A DNA stretch of 64,000 nt from an uncultured Oscillospiraceae bacterium (GTDB taxonomy: Bacteria; Bacillota; Clostridia; Oscillospirales; Oscillospiraceae): the NCBI GenBank assembly GCA_947629915.1, contig CANRFN010000005.1, forward strand, positions 1 through 64,000, read 5' to 3'. A model generated the notes under the pieces. It worked only from the letters and a program-made list of their open reading frames with translations. It was not told the origin of the DNA and did no database searches. Position numbers and translations under genes: made by a program. Each line of letters starts with the position of its first letter. Positions within the stretch are counted from its first letter, which is position 1. Positions 40,648 through 49,600 of the stretch are shown here, in pieces.

Positions 40648-42604
40648 CACGGACCGCAAGAGAATCAATAAGCTGTTCCGAAAGCTGCTGGTGAGGCTGA
40701 ACCCCCCGGAGGACCTCACGGTATCGCAATGGGCAGAGAGATTCCGCGTGCTGTCCTCCGAGAGTTCGGCCGAACCTGGCACATGGAGGAATGGCCGGAC
40801 CAAGTACCTGGTGGACGTCATGGACGCATTCACGGATCCGAAGATCCGGCGCATCGTCATGGTGGCAGCATCCCAGGTAGGCAAGAGTGAGTTCATAAAC
40901 AACTGCATCGGCTACATCATCTCCCAGGACCCAGGGTCAATCCTGTTCATCCAGCCCACGACCATTGACGCCCGGGAGTACTCCAAGCTGAGGATTGGCC
41001 CGATGCTGCGGGATAGCCCCACGCTGGCCAAGCTGATTGATGCAGCCAGGAGCAAGGAAGTGTACAACTCCCTGCTCCAGAAGTCATACCCCGGCGGGAT
41101 ACTCACGCTGACAGGGTCCACCGAGGCGCACGCCCTGGCATCAAAGCCGATCCGGTACGTGTTCGGCGATGAGAGGGACCGGTGGGCAACGTCTGCCGGC
41201 ACCGAAGGCGATCCCTGGTCCCTGGCTATGGCACGTCAGAAGACGTTTTACAATGCCAAGGCGGTGGAAGTCAGTACCCCCACCGTGAAGGGAGCCAGCA
41301 ACATCGAGAGATCTTATGCGAGGGGTACCATGGAGCGATGGAAGACACAATGCCCGCACTGCGGTCAGTACCACGAGATCCAATGGAAGGATATCCGGTA
41401 CAGCTACGATGAGTCCTTCGTGCATGGAGAGATCACGTACAACGTGATGGAGGTCTCCTACCTCTGCCCTGGCTGCGGTGCTCTGTCGGATGAGATCACG
41501 ATGAAGAGACAGCCGGCACGCTGGGAGGCGGACAATCCCTCTGCCCTGATCAACGGCATCCGGTCCTTCTGGCTCAATGCGTTTGTATCCCAGTGGGAGT
41601 CCTGGAAGGACATCGTCACACAGTTCTTGGACGCCAAGGGCGACTCCAAGAAGTTGCAGGTGGTGTACAACACATGCTTCGGCCAGCTCTGGGAGAACCG
41701 TGGAGACATGGAGACCGAAGAGGGCATGATGGCACGCCGGGAGGATTACGGCATCCGTGAGGACGGCTCCCCCGTGGAACTGCCTGATGGGGTGCTTGTG
41801 ATTACCGCCGGTATAGACACCCAGGATGACCGCATGGAATATGAGATTGTCGGACACGGGCATTTCGGGGAGACCTGGGGTCTGGAGAAAGGCATCATCA
41901 TGGGACGTCCTGACTCCGATGAGGTGTGGGAGTCCCTGGACAAGATGGTGTTCACACGGCAGATGCACTTTGCAGACGGCATCCCGTTGCGGGTGGCCAG
42001 GTCCTTTGTGGACGAAGGTGGCCACTTCACCCAGGAGGTACGGCAGAGGTGCAGAGACAGGCAGCGGATGAACGTGTTCTGTATCAAGGGCATGGCCGGA
42101 GAGGACAGACCGTACACCGCACCGCCGAAGAAGCAGAAGATAGTGATCCGGCAGAGGTACATCGGCGAGTGCTGGCAGTACCAGCTTGGTGTTGATGCCG
42201 GAAAGCAAGTAATCATGGATAACCTGAGAGTGAAAACGCCTGGTTCCCGTTACTGTCACTTCCCCAAGAGGGATGACTACGGGCCGGCGTTTTTTTCCGG
42301 TTTACTGTCCGAGCGCCTGACCTATGACGCGAACAAGAAGCACCCATGGCAGTGGGTGAAGATCCCGGGCCATGAGCGGAATGAGGCGCTGGACTGCCGG
42401 AACTACGCCAACGCTGCATTCAAATCTATGCCGGCGAACCTGGATGCCATAGACGCCCAGCTGAAGCGCCTGCGGAAGCTCCCGGTGGAACAGAAGGAAC
42501 CGGCAGAGACACCGCAGAAGCCGGCGCAGAGTGTGCCGGTGAGACAGCCCCAGGTAAAGCCACGGCGCAGATCTAGGGCGAGTCAATTTTACGAGGAGTG
42601 GTGA
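40640..42604 (+). CDS. Terminase large subunit (lambda gpA type)
   Basis: 654 aa. Walker A-like V-A-A-S-Q-V-G-K-S, a zinc ribbon (C-P-H-C-G ... C-P-G-C-G), and a C-terminal nuclease region typical of GpA-type terminases. ATP-driven packaging of cos-ended DNA into the lambda-type head. Confidence 0.93.
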   Translation: MNDTDRKRINKLFRKLLVRLNPPEDLTVSQWAERFRVLSSESSAEPGTWRNGRTKYLVDVMDAFTDPKIRRIVMVAASQVGKSEFINNCIGYIISQDPGSILFIQPTTIDAREYSKLRIGPMLRDSPTLAKLIDAARSKEVYNSLLQKSYPGGILTLTGSTEAHALASKPIRYVFGDERDRWATSAGTEGDPWSLAMARQKTFYNAKAVEVSTPTVKGASNIERSYARGTMERWKTQCPHCGQYHEIQWKDIRYSYDESFVHGEITYNVMEVSYLCPGCGALSDEITMKRQPARWEADNPSALINGIRSFWLNAFVSQWESWKDIVTQFLDAKGDSKKLQVVYNTCFGQLWENRGDMETEEGMMARREDYGIREDGSPVELPDGVLVITAGIDTQDDRMEYEIVGHGHFGETWGLEKGIIMGRPDSDEVWESLDKMVFTRQMHFADGIPLRVARSFVDEGGHFTQEVRQRCRDRQRMNVFCIKGMAGEDRPYTAPPKKQKIVIRQRYIGECWQYQLGVDAGKQVIMDNLRVKTPGSRYCHFPKRDDYGPAFFSGLLSERLTYDANKKHPWQWVKIPGHERNEALDCRNYANAAFKSMPANLDAIDAQLKRLRKLPVEQKEPAETPQKPAQSVPVRQPQVKPRRRSRASQFYEEW

Positions 42605-42606
42605 TC

Positions 42607-42870
42607 ATGGCAACAACCAGGAAAGAGCGAGTTGAGAAGCAGATCGCATTTCGGGAACGCACTCTGGATGCTCTGTATGACGCCTATGAGGCACTGGCTG
42701 CTGGCCGGGTGAAGTCATACCGGATTGATGACCGCGATCTTACATACCTGGACATCGGCACTCTGTGGAATCAGATCAAGGAGATCGAAGAGGAAATCAA
42801 TGAGCTGACCGCAGAGATGAATGGTGCCGGGGCGAGGAAAGCGGTGGCAGTAGTGCCCCGGGACTGGTGA
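42607..42870 (+). CDS. DUF6148/gpW-like head protein, 87 aa
   Basis: Small helical protein between TerL and portal, in the place of lambda gpW. The R-x-x-x-Y-x-I-D-D-R-D-L-T-Y pattern matches DUF6148. It is probably a head-completion protein. Confidence 0.7.
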   Translation: MATTRKERVEKQIAFRERTLDALYDAYEALAAGRVKSYRIDDRDLTYLDIGTLWNQIKEIEEEINELTAEMNGAGARKAVAVVPRDW

Positions 42871-42879
42871 GGTGAGACG

Positions 42880-44478
42880 ATGGCAAAGAGGTACAAGGAC
42901 AGGATCCGGGCGAGCGGATACAGCGAGTCTGGCGCCAGCGTGATCAAGAGGGCCCTGAAGAGTTTCAAGGCAATTTCAGGATCCCCACATGATGATATCG
43001 ATGCCAACAACTTCACCCTCCGGCAGAGGTCCAGGGTGCTCTATACGGCATCCCCGGTGGCCACTTCGGCGATCAACACCAACCGCACCAACGTTGTTGG
43101 ATGTGGGCTTGAGCTGCGTGGTGCACTGAAGAAGAACATCCTGCACATGACGGATGAACAGGCCCGGGCATGGCATGAGTCCACAGAGGCAGAGTTTGAG
43201 ATGTGGGCAGGAGATAAGACGCGATGTGACGCCATTGGCCTGAACAACTTCTATGAGATCCAACAGCTGGCACTGAAAAGCTGGCTGATGTCCGGCGATG
43301 CGTTTGTGCTCATCAAGCGGTATCCCAGCACCAAGCTCAGCCCTTACACTCTCCGCCTCCATGTGATTGAGGCAGACCGTATCTCCACTCCCACATACTG
43401 CGGGAGCGCGGGGAACGTCAGAGTCGGGATTGTGCCTCCTGGATATCCGGGGGCCGGGAACCTGGTCTATGACGGCGTGGAGGTGGACGGCAACGGCATG
43501 GTGGTTGCGTACTACATATGCAACCGGTACCCGTTCGAAATGTACACCATGGGCAACACCGAGTGGACAAGAGTCGAAGCTGTGGGCGCCAAGACAGGCC
43601 TCCCGAACATCCTCCACATCATGGAGGCAGAGCGACCGGACCAGTACCGAGGCGTCCCGTACCTGGCCCAGGTGATTGAGCCTCTCCTCCAGCTCCGCAG
43701 GTACACAGAGAGTGAGCTGATGGCAGCACTGGTGCAGACGTTCTTCACGGCCTGGATCGTGACAAAATCAGATCCCTCTGCCCTGCCCTTCAACGAGACC
43801 GGCGAGCTGGATCCGTACGGCAACCCAACGGACATCTCCGAGGATCCAAACGAGTACGAGATGGGCCCGGGCACCGTTAACGTCCTCCAGGAGGGCGAAG
43901 AGGTGCAGTTCGGCAACCCAAACATTCCGACAGCCGGGTTTGAAACCTTTGTCAAGACGGTCTGCAAGATGGTCGGCGCAGCACTGGAAATCCCTGAGGA
44001 GATCCTCCTGAAGGAGTTTGACAGCAGCTACAGCGCCTCCCGTGGCGCTCTGCTGGAGGCATGGAAGGCATTTAAGATGCGCCGGTCCTGGTTTGTCTCT
44101 GACTTCTGCCAGCCTGTGTACAAGATCTGGCTGTCTGAGGCGGTGGCCAGGGGCCGGGTGAAGGCACCAGGATTCTTCGCTGATCCGCTCATCCAGGACG
44201 CCTGGTGCAGCGCTCAGTGGACAGGACCTGCGCAGGGTAGCTTGGACCCGCTGAAGGAGGCCAACGCAGACCTGGCGCTGATCAATGCCGGCATCAAGAC
44301 GCACACCAGTGTCACCCTCGAGAGAGGTGGCGGAGACTGGGAGAAGAACGTGGCCCAGCTGAAGCATGAAAAAGAACTATTGGCCGAAGGAGGTATGAGC
44401 TATGCCCAGACAGGCACCCCCGGCAACTCCGGGAGCTCCGACCCAGACGGGGACGGCAACGCCAACAACCAGGACTAA
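42880..44478 (+). CDS. Portal protein (lambda gpB family)
   Basis: 532 aa. Matches lambda-family portals in order and motifs (R-S-R-V-L-Y-T-A-S-P-V-A-T-S-A-I-N-T, later G-A-A-L-E-I-P-E-E-I-L-L-K). Forms the dodecameric DNA entry ring. Ends in a Gly/Ser/Asp-rich tail overlapping the protease gene by 77 nt. Confidence 0.92.
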   Translation: MAKRYKDRIRASGYSESGASVIKRALKSFKAISGSPHDDIDANNFTLRQRSRVLYTASPVATSAINTNRTNVVGCGLELRGALKKNILHMTDEQARAWHESTEAEFEMWAGDKTRCDAIGLNNFYEIQQLALKSWLMSGDAFVLIKRYPSTKLSPYTLRLHVIEADRISTPTYCGSAGNVRVGIVPPGYPGAGNLVYDGVEVDGNGMVVAYYICNRYPFEMYTMGNTEWTRVEAVGAKTGLPNILHIMEAERPDQYRGVPYLAQVIEPLLQLRRYTESELMAALVQTFFTAWIVTKSDPSALPFNETGELDPYGNPTDISEDPNEYEMGPGTVNVLQEGEEVQFGNPNIPTAGFETFVKTVCKMVGAALEIPEEILLKEFDSSYSASRGALLEAWKAFKMRRSWFVSDFCQPVYKIWLSEAVARGRVKAPGFFADPLIQDAWCSAQWTGPAQGSLDPLKEANADLALINAGIKTHTSVTLERGGGDWEKNVAQLKHEKELLAEGGMSYAQTGTPGNSGSSDPDGDGNANNQD

Positions 44479-45694
44479 CCTCCATGCGTACAGCATGGCG
44501 GTAAGGGACAACAACACCGCAGAGATTACCATGTATGGAGACATCGTGGAGTCGAGACCGTATGACTGGTGGACCGGCAGGTATGTGGACGGTGAATTCA
44601 TCATCCGTGCTGAGTTCCTGGAGGATCTGGAGAAAGTCAGTGGTTGCACAGACATCACGATCCGGATTGACAGCTGCGGTGGCGATGCCAACGTATCCAA
44701 CATGATCCACAACAGACTGAGAGAGCTAGCGAGAAATGGCGTGCACCTGACCTGCGTGGTGGACGGTGCTGCCATGTCCGGTGGCTCTCTTATCATGTGC
44801 GCCTGTGACAATGTCCAGGTTAATCCGTCCAGTCTTATCATGATCCACAAGTGCTGGTCCATGGTCTATGGCCAGTACAACGCGGATGAGCTCCGCGATA
44901 TGGCGAAACAGCAGGACGCCTACGATGAAATGCAGGTTGCCATCTACAAGCGGAAGACGGGGCTGTCTGACACTGTTCTGAAACACATGATGAGCGACAC
45001 CACCACTATGACCGGAGAGCAAGCACTGGAAAAGGGATTTGCTGATGAGCTGATCCTGGACACTGATGCCGATCTGAACATTGCAGCATCGGCGGACAAG
45101 CGCAAGCTGTTCGTCAACGGTCGAGTCATGCCCTTGCCCCCGAATGTGTCACTCCCTGACAAAATTCCGACACAAGAGGACCAGGAGCCAACCACAGTCA
45201 ATGCGGGAACCGCTGCAGAGGGGCCCGATGACAATAACCAGCCGGATACCACCGGCGAAGTCGAAGGAGGTCATAACGATATGACACCGGAAGAGTACCG
45301 GGAGCAGCACCCGGACGAATACGCCCAGCTGGTGAGCCAGATCCTGGCTGGAGCAAACACTGACGCCGTACAGCAGGAGCGTGAGCGCATCCGTGGCATT
45401 GACGAGGTGGCGAGCCTCTTCTCTGCCGACATGGTGCAGGAGGCCAAGTACGGCGCCACTGCATGCGATGCTCGTGAGCTGACTTTCCGGGCAGCGCAGA
45501 AGGCCGTTCAGGAGGGCCGTACGTTCCTTTCCAACCTGAACGATGATTCTCAGGCCAGCGGGGCCAACGGTGTTGGTGCTACCCCGAACAACGGCACTGA
45601 GGGCACCACCAACGCAAACACGGCTAACGACATCCAGGCTGATGCAAAGCGGGCTGTCGAGCTGTACAAGCAGATGAAAGGGGAGGTTAGATAA
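44402..45694 (+). CDS. ClpP-like head maturation protease/scaffold fusion
   Basis: 430 aa. The ClpP-like fold has nucleophile Ser126 in G-A-A-M-S-G-G and His149 in M-I-H-K. The C-terminal third (from about 290) is a helical, Gln-rich region that fits a fused scaffold (lambda C/Nu3 layout). ATG 44402 follows GGAGG inside the portal gene. Confidence 0.88.
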   Translation: MPRQAPPATPGAPTQTGTATPTTRTNLHAYSMAVRDNNTAEITMYGDIVESRPYDWWTGRYVDGEFIIRAEFLEDLEKVSGCTDITIRIDSCGGDANVSNMIHNRLRELARNGVHLTCVVDGAAMSGGSLIMCACDNVQVNPSSLIMIHKCWSMVYGQYNADELRDMAKQQDAYDEMQVAIYKRKTGLSDTVLKHMMSDTTTMTGEQALEKGFADELILDTDADLNIAASADKRKLFVNGRVMPLPPNVSLPDKIPTQEDQEPTTVNAGTAAEGPDDNNQPDTTGEVEGGHNDMTPEEYREQHPDEYAQLVSQILAGANTDAVQQERERIRGIDEVASLFSADMVQEAKYGATACDARELTFRAAQKAVQEGRTFLSNLNDDSQASGANGVGATPNNGTEGTTNANTANDIQADAKRAVELYKQMKGEVR

Positions 45695-46074
45695 TGGACC
45701 TGGCACGCAAGGTAGGCGAGTGCTCCGTTGATAATCTCTTCGCGGGTGTTTTCCCGCGGAGCGATACCGCCGGTATCACGCTGAGGGCCACTAAGGCCGG
45801 TCTGATCAAGCGTGGCGCCATCCTGGCTTACAGCGAGGATGATGGCAGCTACGCACCGCTCACCGAGGAGAACAAGGCCAACGCCTCTGTGATCCTCTGT
45901 GATGATGTGGATGTCCAGGAGGGCGATGTGGCTGGGGGCGTCAAGACCGCAGCTTACGTCAGCGGTAACTTCAATCGCAATGCGGTTGATCACGGTACTG
46001 CGTCTGCGCTGGACCACGTCATTACCAATTCTCTCCGCCTCAACGGCATCAAGTTGACCGACATGGCGGAGTAA
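45694..46074 (+). CDS. Head decoration protein (gpD-like)
   Basis: 126 aa. It sits between protease and major capsid gene, as lambda gpD. The glycine-rich beta pattern fits. It starts on the last base of the protease stop. Confidence 0.8.
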   Translation: MDLARKVGECSVDNLFAGVFPRSDTAGITLRATKAGLIKRGAILAYSEDDGSYAPLTEENKANASVILCDDVDVQEGDVAGGVKTAAYVSGNFNRNAVDHGTASALDHVITNSLRLNGIKLTDMAE

Positions 46075-46087
46075 GGAGGTTTAACCA

Positions 46088-47182
46088 ATGGATATCTACA
46101 GCACCGCATACATGCTCGCAGCGGTCCGCGAGATCCCGCCCGAGCACACCTTCTTCAAGTCCCGGTACTTCCCGACCAACACCGCCATGGACGTCTTCGG
46201 TACCTCCAAGGTGCTGATCGACTTCAAGGGCAGCAACCGGAAGAAGGCACCCTTTGTGATGCCTCGCATCGGGGCTATGCCCATCGGCCGGGACGGCTTC
46301 TCGACCTATGAGCTGGAGCCCGCCTACATGTCGATCTCCATGCCCCTCACCATCGACCAGCTGACTAAGCGTGGTTTTGGTGAGTCCATCCTCTCCGGCA
46401 TGACTCCGGCAGACCGTGCCCGCACCATCCTGGTCAATGACCTGGCTGAGATGAACGCTCGCATGGCCCGCACCGAGGAGTGCCTGGCATGTGAAACCAT
46501 GCTGAAGAACGGCGCCGTGATGCGTCACGTCTCCGACAACCCCGATGTCTATGTTGACGTCCCGGTAAAGTTCTATGACGGAGACACAAATCCGTGCGAG
46601 TTCAAGGTAACCACCGGTTGGACCCACTCCGAATACAAGAATAACGGATGGGTGATGGGCACCTGGTACAAGGACATGTGCGATATGATCGCACGCCTGA
46701 AGCGCCGTGGCCTCCCCTGCTCCGAGTTCCTGATATCTGCGGATGTGGGCCAGTTCCTCATCGAAGACCCGTGGGTTGTCGCTATGATGGACAACCGCCG
46801 GATTGAGATGGGCCGGATCGCGCCTTCTGAACTCACCGAGTACGTGGTGAACCTGGGTACCTTCAACTTCAACGGCAGACTCATGGACATCCTGGTCAGT
46901 GATGGCACCTATGAGAGCGATGAGGGCGAGGATACCCCGTACATCCCCGATGAGACCGTGATCGCAACAGCCCCCAACACCGGTAAGGGCCTCTATGGCG
47001 CCATCACACAGCTGGAGGCAGACGGCGAGTTCCATACCTACGCGGGAATGCGCGTGCCTCAGCACATCTTCACCATGGTTCCTCCTGTCAAGGAGACCAA
47101 GCTCTCCAGCGCTCCGCTCTTCGTTCCCACCCGTCCCAACCCCTGGGTGGTGGCCACTAATGTCCTCACCGGAAACCCTTAG
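46088..47182 (+). CDS. Major capsid protein (lambda gpE family)
   Basis: 364 aa. Matches lambda-E-type capsid proteins (F-P-T-N-T-A-M-D-V, and the C-terminal P-T-R-P-N-P). Ends with TAG, so readthrough of amber codons would extend it. Confidence 0.9.
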   Translation: MDIYSTAYMLAAVREIPPEHTFFKSRYFPTNTAMDVFGTSKVLIDFKGSNRKKAPFVMPRIGAMPIGRDGFSTYELEPAYMSISMPLTIDQLTKRGFGESILSGMTPADRARTILVNDLAEMNARMARTEECLACETMLKNGAVMRHVSDNPDVYVDVPVKFYDGDTNPCEFKVTTGWTHSEYKNNGWVMGTWYKDMCDMIARLKRRGLPCSEFLISADVGQFLIEDPWVVAMMDNRRIEMGRIAPSELTEYVVNLGTFNFNGRLMDILVSDGTYESDEGEDTPYIPDETVIATAPNTGKGLYGAITQLEADGEFHTYAGMRVPQHIFTMVPPVKETKLSSAPLFVPTRPNPWVVATNVLTGNP

Positions 47183-47190
47183 TCTCCCTT

Positions 47191-47853
47191 TTGCCGGATG
47201 ATACGGTACAGTACGGCAAGAGGGTAAGCGATCTGCAGTCGGGTATCACGATTGACAGAGACAGGGTCCTGCACGGCACGCTCCACTACGTGAAGGACTA
47301 TGAGGAGTTCAACCCGTCCAACGTGGCCGAACAGTCTGGTAACTATGTCGCCATGCAACTGCCGGACACCGAGACCTGCGAGATCACCAGCGCCTCCGGC
47401 ACCAAGTCCCTGCCAAAGGACGACCGCCAGCTGGTCTGGCGTGTGAAGGATCAGGACGCAACACTCAAGGTCAAGACCGAGGAGCGTGAGGAGACTTACA
47501 GCGCCTCAGGTCTAACTCTTGAGCAAGACCCCGCCACGGCGCACATTCTGCACGCAGGGGCGCCTTTGATGGCTCAGCCATATAGTAATAGCCCCCTGGC
47601 GGAAGACGTCACTGAGAGCCCCTCAGACGCCCTTATCGCGAACCGCGTTTCTGTGGTAGGCGTGGGTAATGTGGCCCTCCCTGACGGTGTGGATCTGGTG
47701 GACGGCCACATGGATGAGGCAAGCCTTATGAGCCTGACTCAGAAGCAGCTCCTGGCACTTGCCCAGGAGATGGGACTGTCCCCATCTAAGCAAGCGACCA
47801 AGAGTAAGCTGGCATCTCAGTTGAGCTCAGTTGAGCTGGAGGTGCTCAATTGA
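47191..47853 (+). CDS. Head/tail-region protein, apparent fusion across element C
   Basis: 220 aa. The first 115 residues (Y-G-K-R-V-S-D-L-Q-S ... G-L-T-L-E) resemble a stand-alone phage protein that normally ends about at that L-E. Element C (47531-47602, exactly 24 codons) follows. The last 60 residues (S-L-T-Q-K-Q-L-L-A-L-A-Q-E-M-G-L) look like a SAP/HeH-type helical domain. The TTG start has no ribosome binding site, so the true start is unsure. Confidence 0.6.
   Translation: MPDDTVQYGKRVSDLQSGITIDRDRVLHGTLHYVKDYEEFNPSNVAEQSGNYVAMQLPDTETCEITSASGTKSLPKDDRQLVWRVKDQDATLKVKTEEREETYSASGLTLEQDPATAHILHAGAPLMAQPYSNSPLAEDVTESPSDALIANRVSVVGVGNVALPDGVDLVDGHMDEASLMSLTQKQLLALAQEMGLSPSKQATKSKLASQLSSVELEVLN
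47531..47602. repeat. Palindromic element C, inside a coding frame
   Basis: A 6-bp outer stem (47531-47536 with 47597-47602), an inner GGCGC/GCGCC pair, and the string TCAGCCATATAG shared with element A. The 72-nt length is a multiple of three and it keeps the frame open. The similarity is weaker than among A, B and D. Confidence 0.4.
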
Positions 47854-48212
47854 GTTTCAAGGACATGGTGGCACAGGACATCCACCGTGTGTTTTTGAAC
47901 TTGGCTGAGTACGGCGAGCCCCGGACGGTGATCTATGACGGGAACGTCTATGCAGACATCCCGGTGGTGCTGCGAGGCATCAAGGAGGACACCAGGGAGC
48001 AGCGGATGGATGACCATGTGCAGGGTCTATACATTGCCACGGACATCATGCACTGCTCCCTGTCCGATATCGGAGGAGTCCTCCCAGAGAAGGGCACCCG
48101 GATCCGGATCAGTGATGCGGATAAGCCGGAGTACTACCACGAGTACTACGTGGCCAACTCCACCATTGCCATGGGTATGGTAAGGGCAGAACTGGAGGCC
48201 TACGATGAGTGA
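47850..48212 (+). CDS. Putative head-tail connector protein, 120 aa
   Basis: TTG 47850 has GGAGGTG 5 nt upstream and overlaps the previous stop. Its place between capsid and minor tail genes suggests a neck/completion protein. No family motif recognised. Confidence 0.6.
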   Translation: MSFKDMVAQDIHRVFLNLAEYGEPRTVIYDGNVYADIPVVLRGIKEDTREQRMDDHVQGLYIATDIMHCSLSDIGGVLPEKGTRIRISDADKPEYYHEYYVANSTIAMGMVRAELEAYDE

Positions 48213-48816
48213 CGTCACCAGCAACAACATTGTGTCCGTCCTGATGTCTGATGCTACATCAGCAGCAGCGGAGGACAGCATTGCCCGGGCGCAGAAGTTG
48301 CTGGCAGGAATCAGCGGAGGATGGCAGAAAGCCGTTGGCAGTGCGCTCAGCAGAGCAGCAGCCTCCGGCAAGACAGTGGCCAAGACGGCGGTATCGAAAG
48401 AGTACACCATCTCCTCAGGTGAATTTCTGAGACAGACACAGAACATCAATCACTATGTCCGGGAGACGGACGGCGCCGTATCGGTGCAGTTCGGCTTTAA
48501 GGGCAATGTGATCTCACTTATGAAATTCCGAACGAGCATTACTCAATCGGGGCTTGTGTCTACCCAGGTGAAACGCGCAGACTCCCCGGAGATCCTCAAC
48601 AGGGCATTTCGGGCGAAGATGGGACAGCACATCGGCATCTACGAGCGGATCGGCGTGGACCGTTTCCCGGTGCAGGAGCTTTACGGCCCTGCTACCCCGC
48701 AGATGATGTACTCCAACGAGGAAGTCACGGACCAGATCGAAAAGAAGGTCTACGAGACCTACGAAAAGCGCATTGACCATGAAATCATGAGACTGCTGAA
48801 CGGATGGGGGAATTAG
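48205..48816 (+). CDS. Minor tail protein Z-like (GPZ), 203 aa
   Basis: Helix-rich protein with the A-x-A-R-A-x-x-L-L-A-G-I-S-G-G-W-Q-K-A-V and R-F-P-V-Q-E-L-Y-G-P-A pattern of GPZ-type prophage minor tail proteins. Overlaps neighbours by 8 nt on the left and spaces 3 nt on the right. Confidence 0.7.
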   Translation: MSDVTSNNIVSVLMSDATSAAAEDSIARAQKLLAGISGGWQKAVGSALSRAAASGKTVAKTAVSKEYTISSGEFLRQTQNINHYVRETDGAVSVQFGFKGNVISLMKFRTSITQSGLVSTQVKRADSPEILNRAFRAKMGQHIGIYERIGVDRFPVQELYGPATPQMMYSNEEVTDQIEKKVYETYEKRIDHEIMRLLNGWGN

Positions 48817-48819
48817 CGA

Positions 48820-49341
48820 GTGACCAAGATTGAACTCCTGAATGCACTGAAGCGGGACACCGAGGAAGCCCTCAAAGGGCTCACTCTCCCCGTCCGTCTC
48901 CAGAAATCCGATGAAGAACCGCCAGAGCCCCGTGCTCCGGCGGTTTATCTCATGCGTATCCCTGACGGGAAGTCTGCTACCAAGATGGCACCTTACGTCC
49001 TCCACCAGGTCATTACCGGTAAGGATGAGGAGCCAACCGGGGAGCACTGGCAGGGGCAGGCCGTTGTCCGGACCATTGTATGTGTGTACCACCCCGATGA
49101 GCAGGTCGGCGGTCTTGCTGTCCTGGATGTCCTGGAGAGGTTGCGGATCCGCTTGTGTAACTGCCCAGTTTTGGACCGGCGGTTCAAACTGGACACCAAC
49201 GAGGGGATTGAAATGCTGATCTACACTGAAGATACAGCACCATATTACGCGGGCGAAATGGTCACCACATGGTGGCTCCCGCCTGCGGGAAAGCCGGTGA
49301 AACCATGGCTGCACGAAAGCGACTGGTCAGTAAGCCAGTGA
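48820..49341 (+). CDS. Putative tail terminator/completion protein, 173 aa
   Basis: GTG 48820. No strong motif; the place just before the sheath gene suits tail terminator proteins. It overlaps the next gene. Confidence 0.5.
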   Translation: MTKIELLNALKRDTEEALKGLTLPVRLQKSDEEPPEPRAPAVYLMRIPDGKSATKMAPYVLHQVITGKDEEPTGEHWQGQAVVRTIVCVYHPDEQVGGLAVLDVLERLRIRLCNCPVLDRRFKLDTNEGIEMLIYTEDTAPYYAGEMVTTWWLPPAGKPVKPWLHESDWSVSQ

Positions 49342-49586
49342 AGCAAGCCAAGAAGTGCTACATCTACATCGGCCCCACTATCCGGGGACTGATTCAGGAG
49401 GGCACTGCTTATGTGGGCGTCACCAGGGATGAGGCCATTGCGCCTGCCCGGTCTGCGATTGAGAAGAGGCCCACAATCAACAACATGATCGTCCCTGCGG
49501 AGATCGCAACGCAGGAGCGTATCAAGGCAAGAACCCCAGACACCGCTCTGTACAAGTGCCGTGAGCGGATTCTGTCTGGGAAGTAA
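49305..49586 (+). CDS. Small basic protein before the tail sheath, 93 aa
   Basis: Overlaps the previous gene; basic N-terminus and a compact remainder. Conserved position in contractile-tail prophages but no known role. Confidence 0.55.
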   Translation: MAARKRLVSKPVKQAKKCYIYIGPTIRGLIQEGTAYVGVTRDEAIAPARSAIEKRPTINNMIVPAEIATQERIKARTPDTALYKCRERILSGK

Positions 49587-49600
49587 GGAGGTAATTACAG

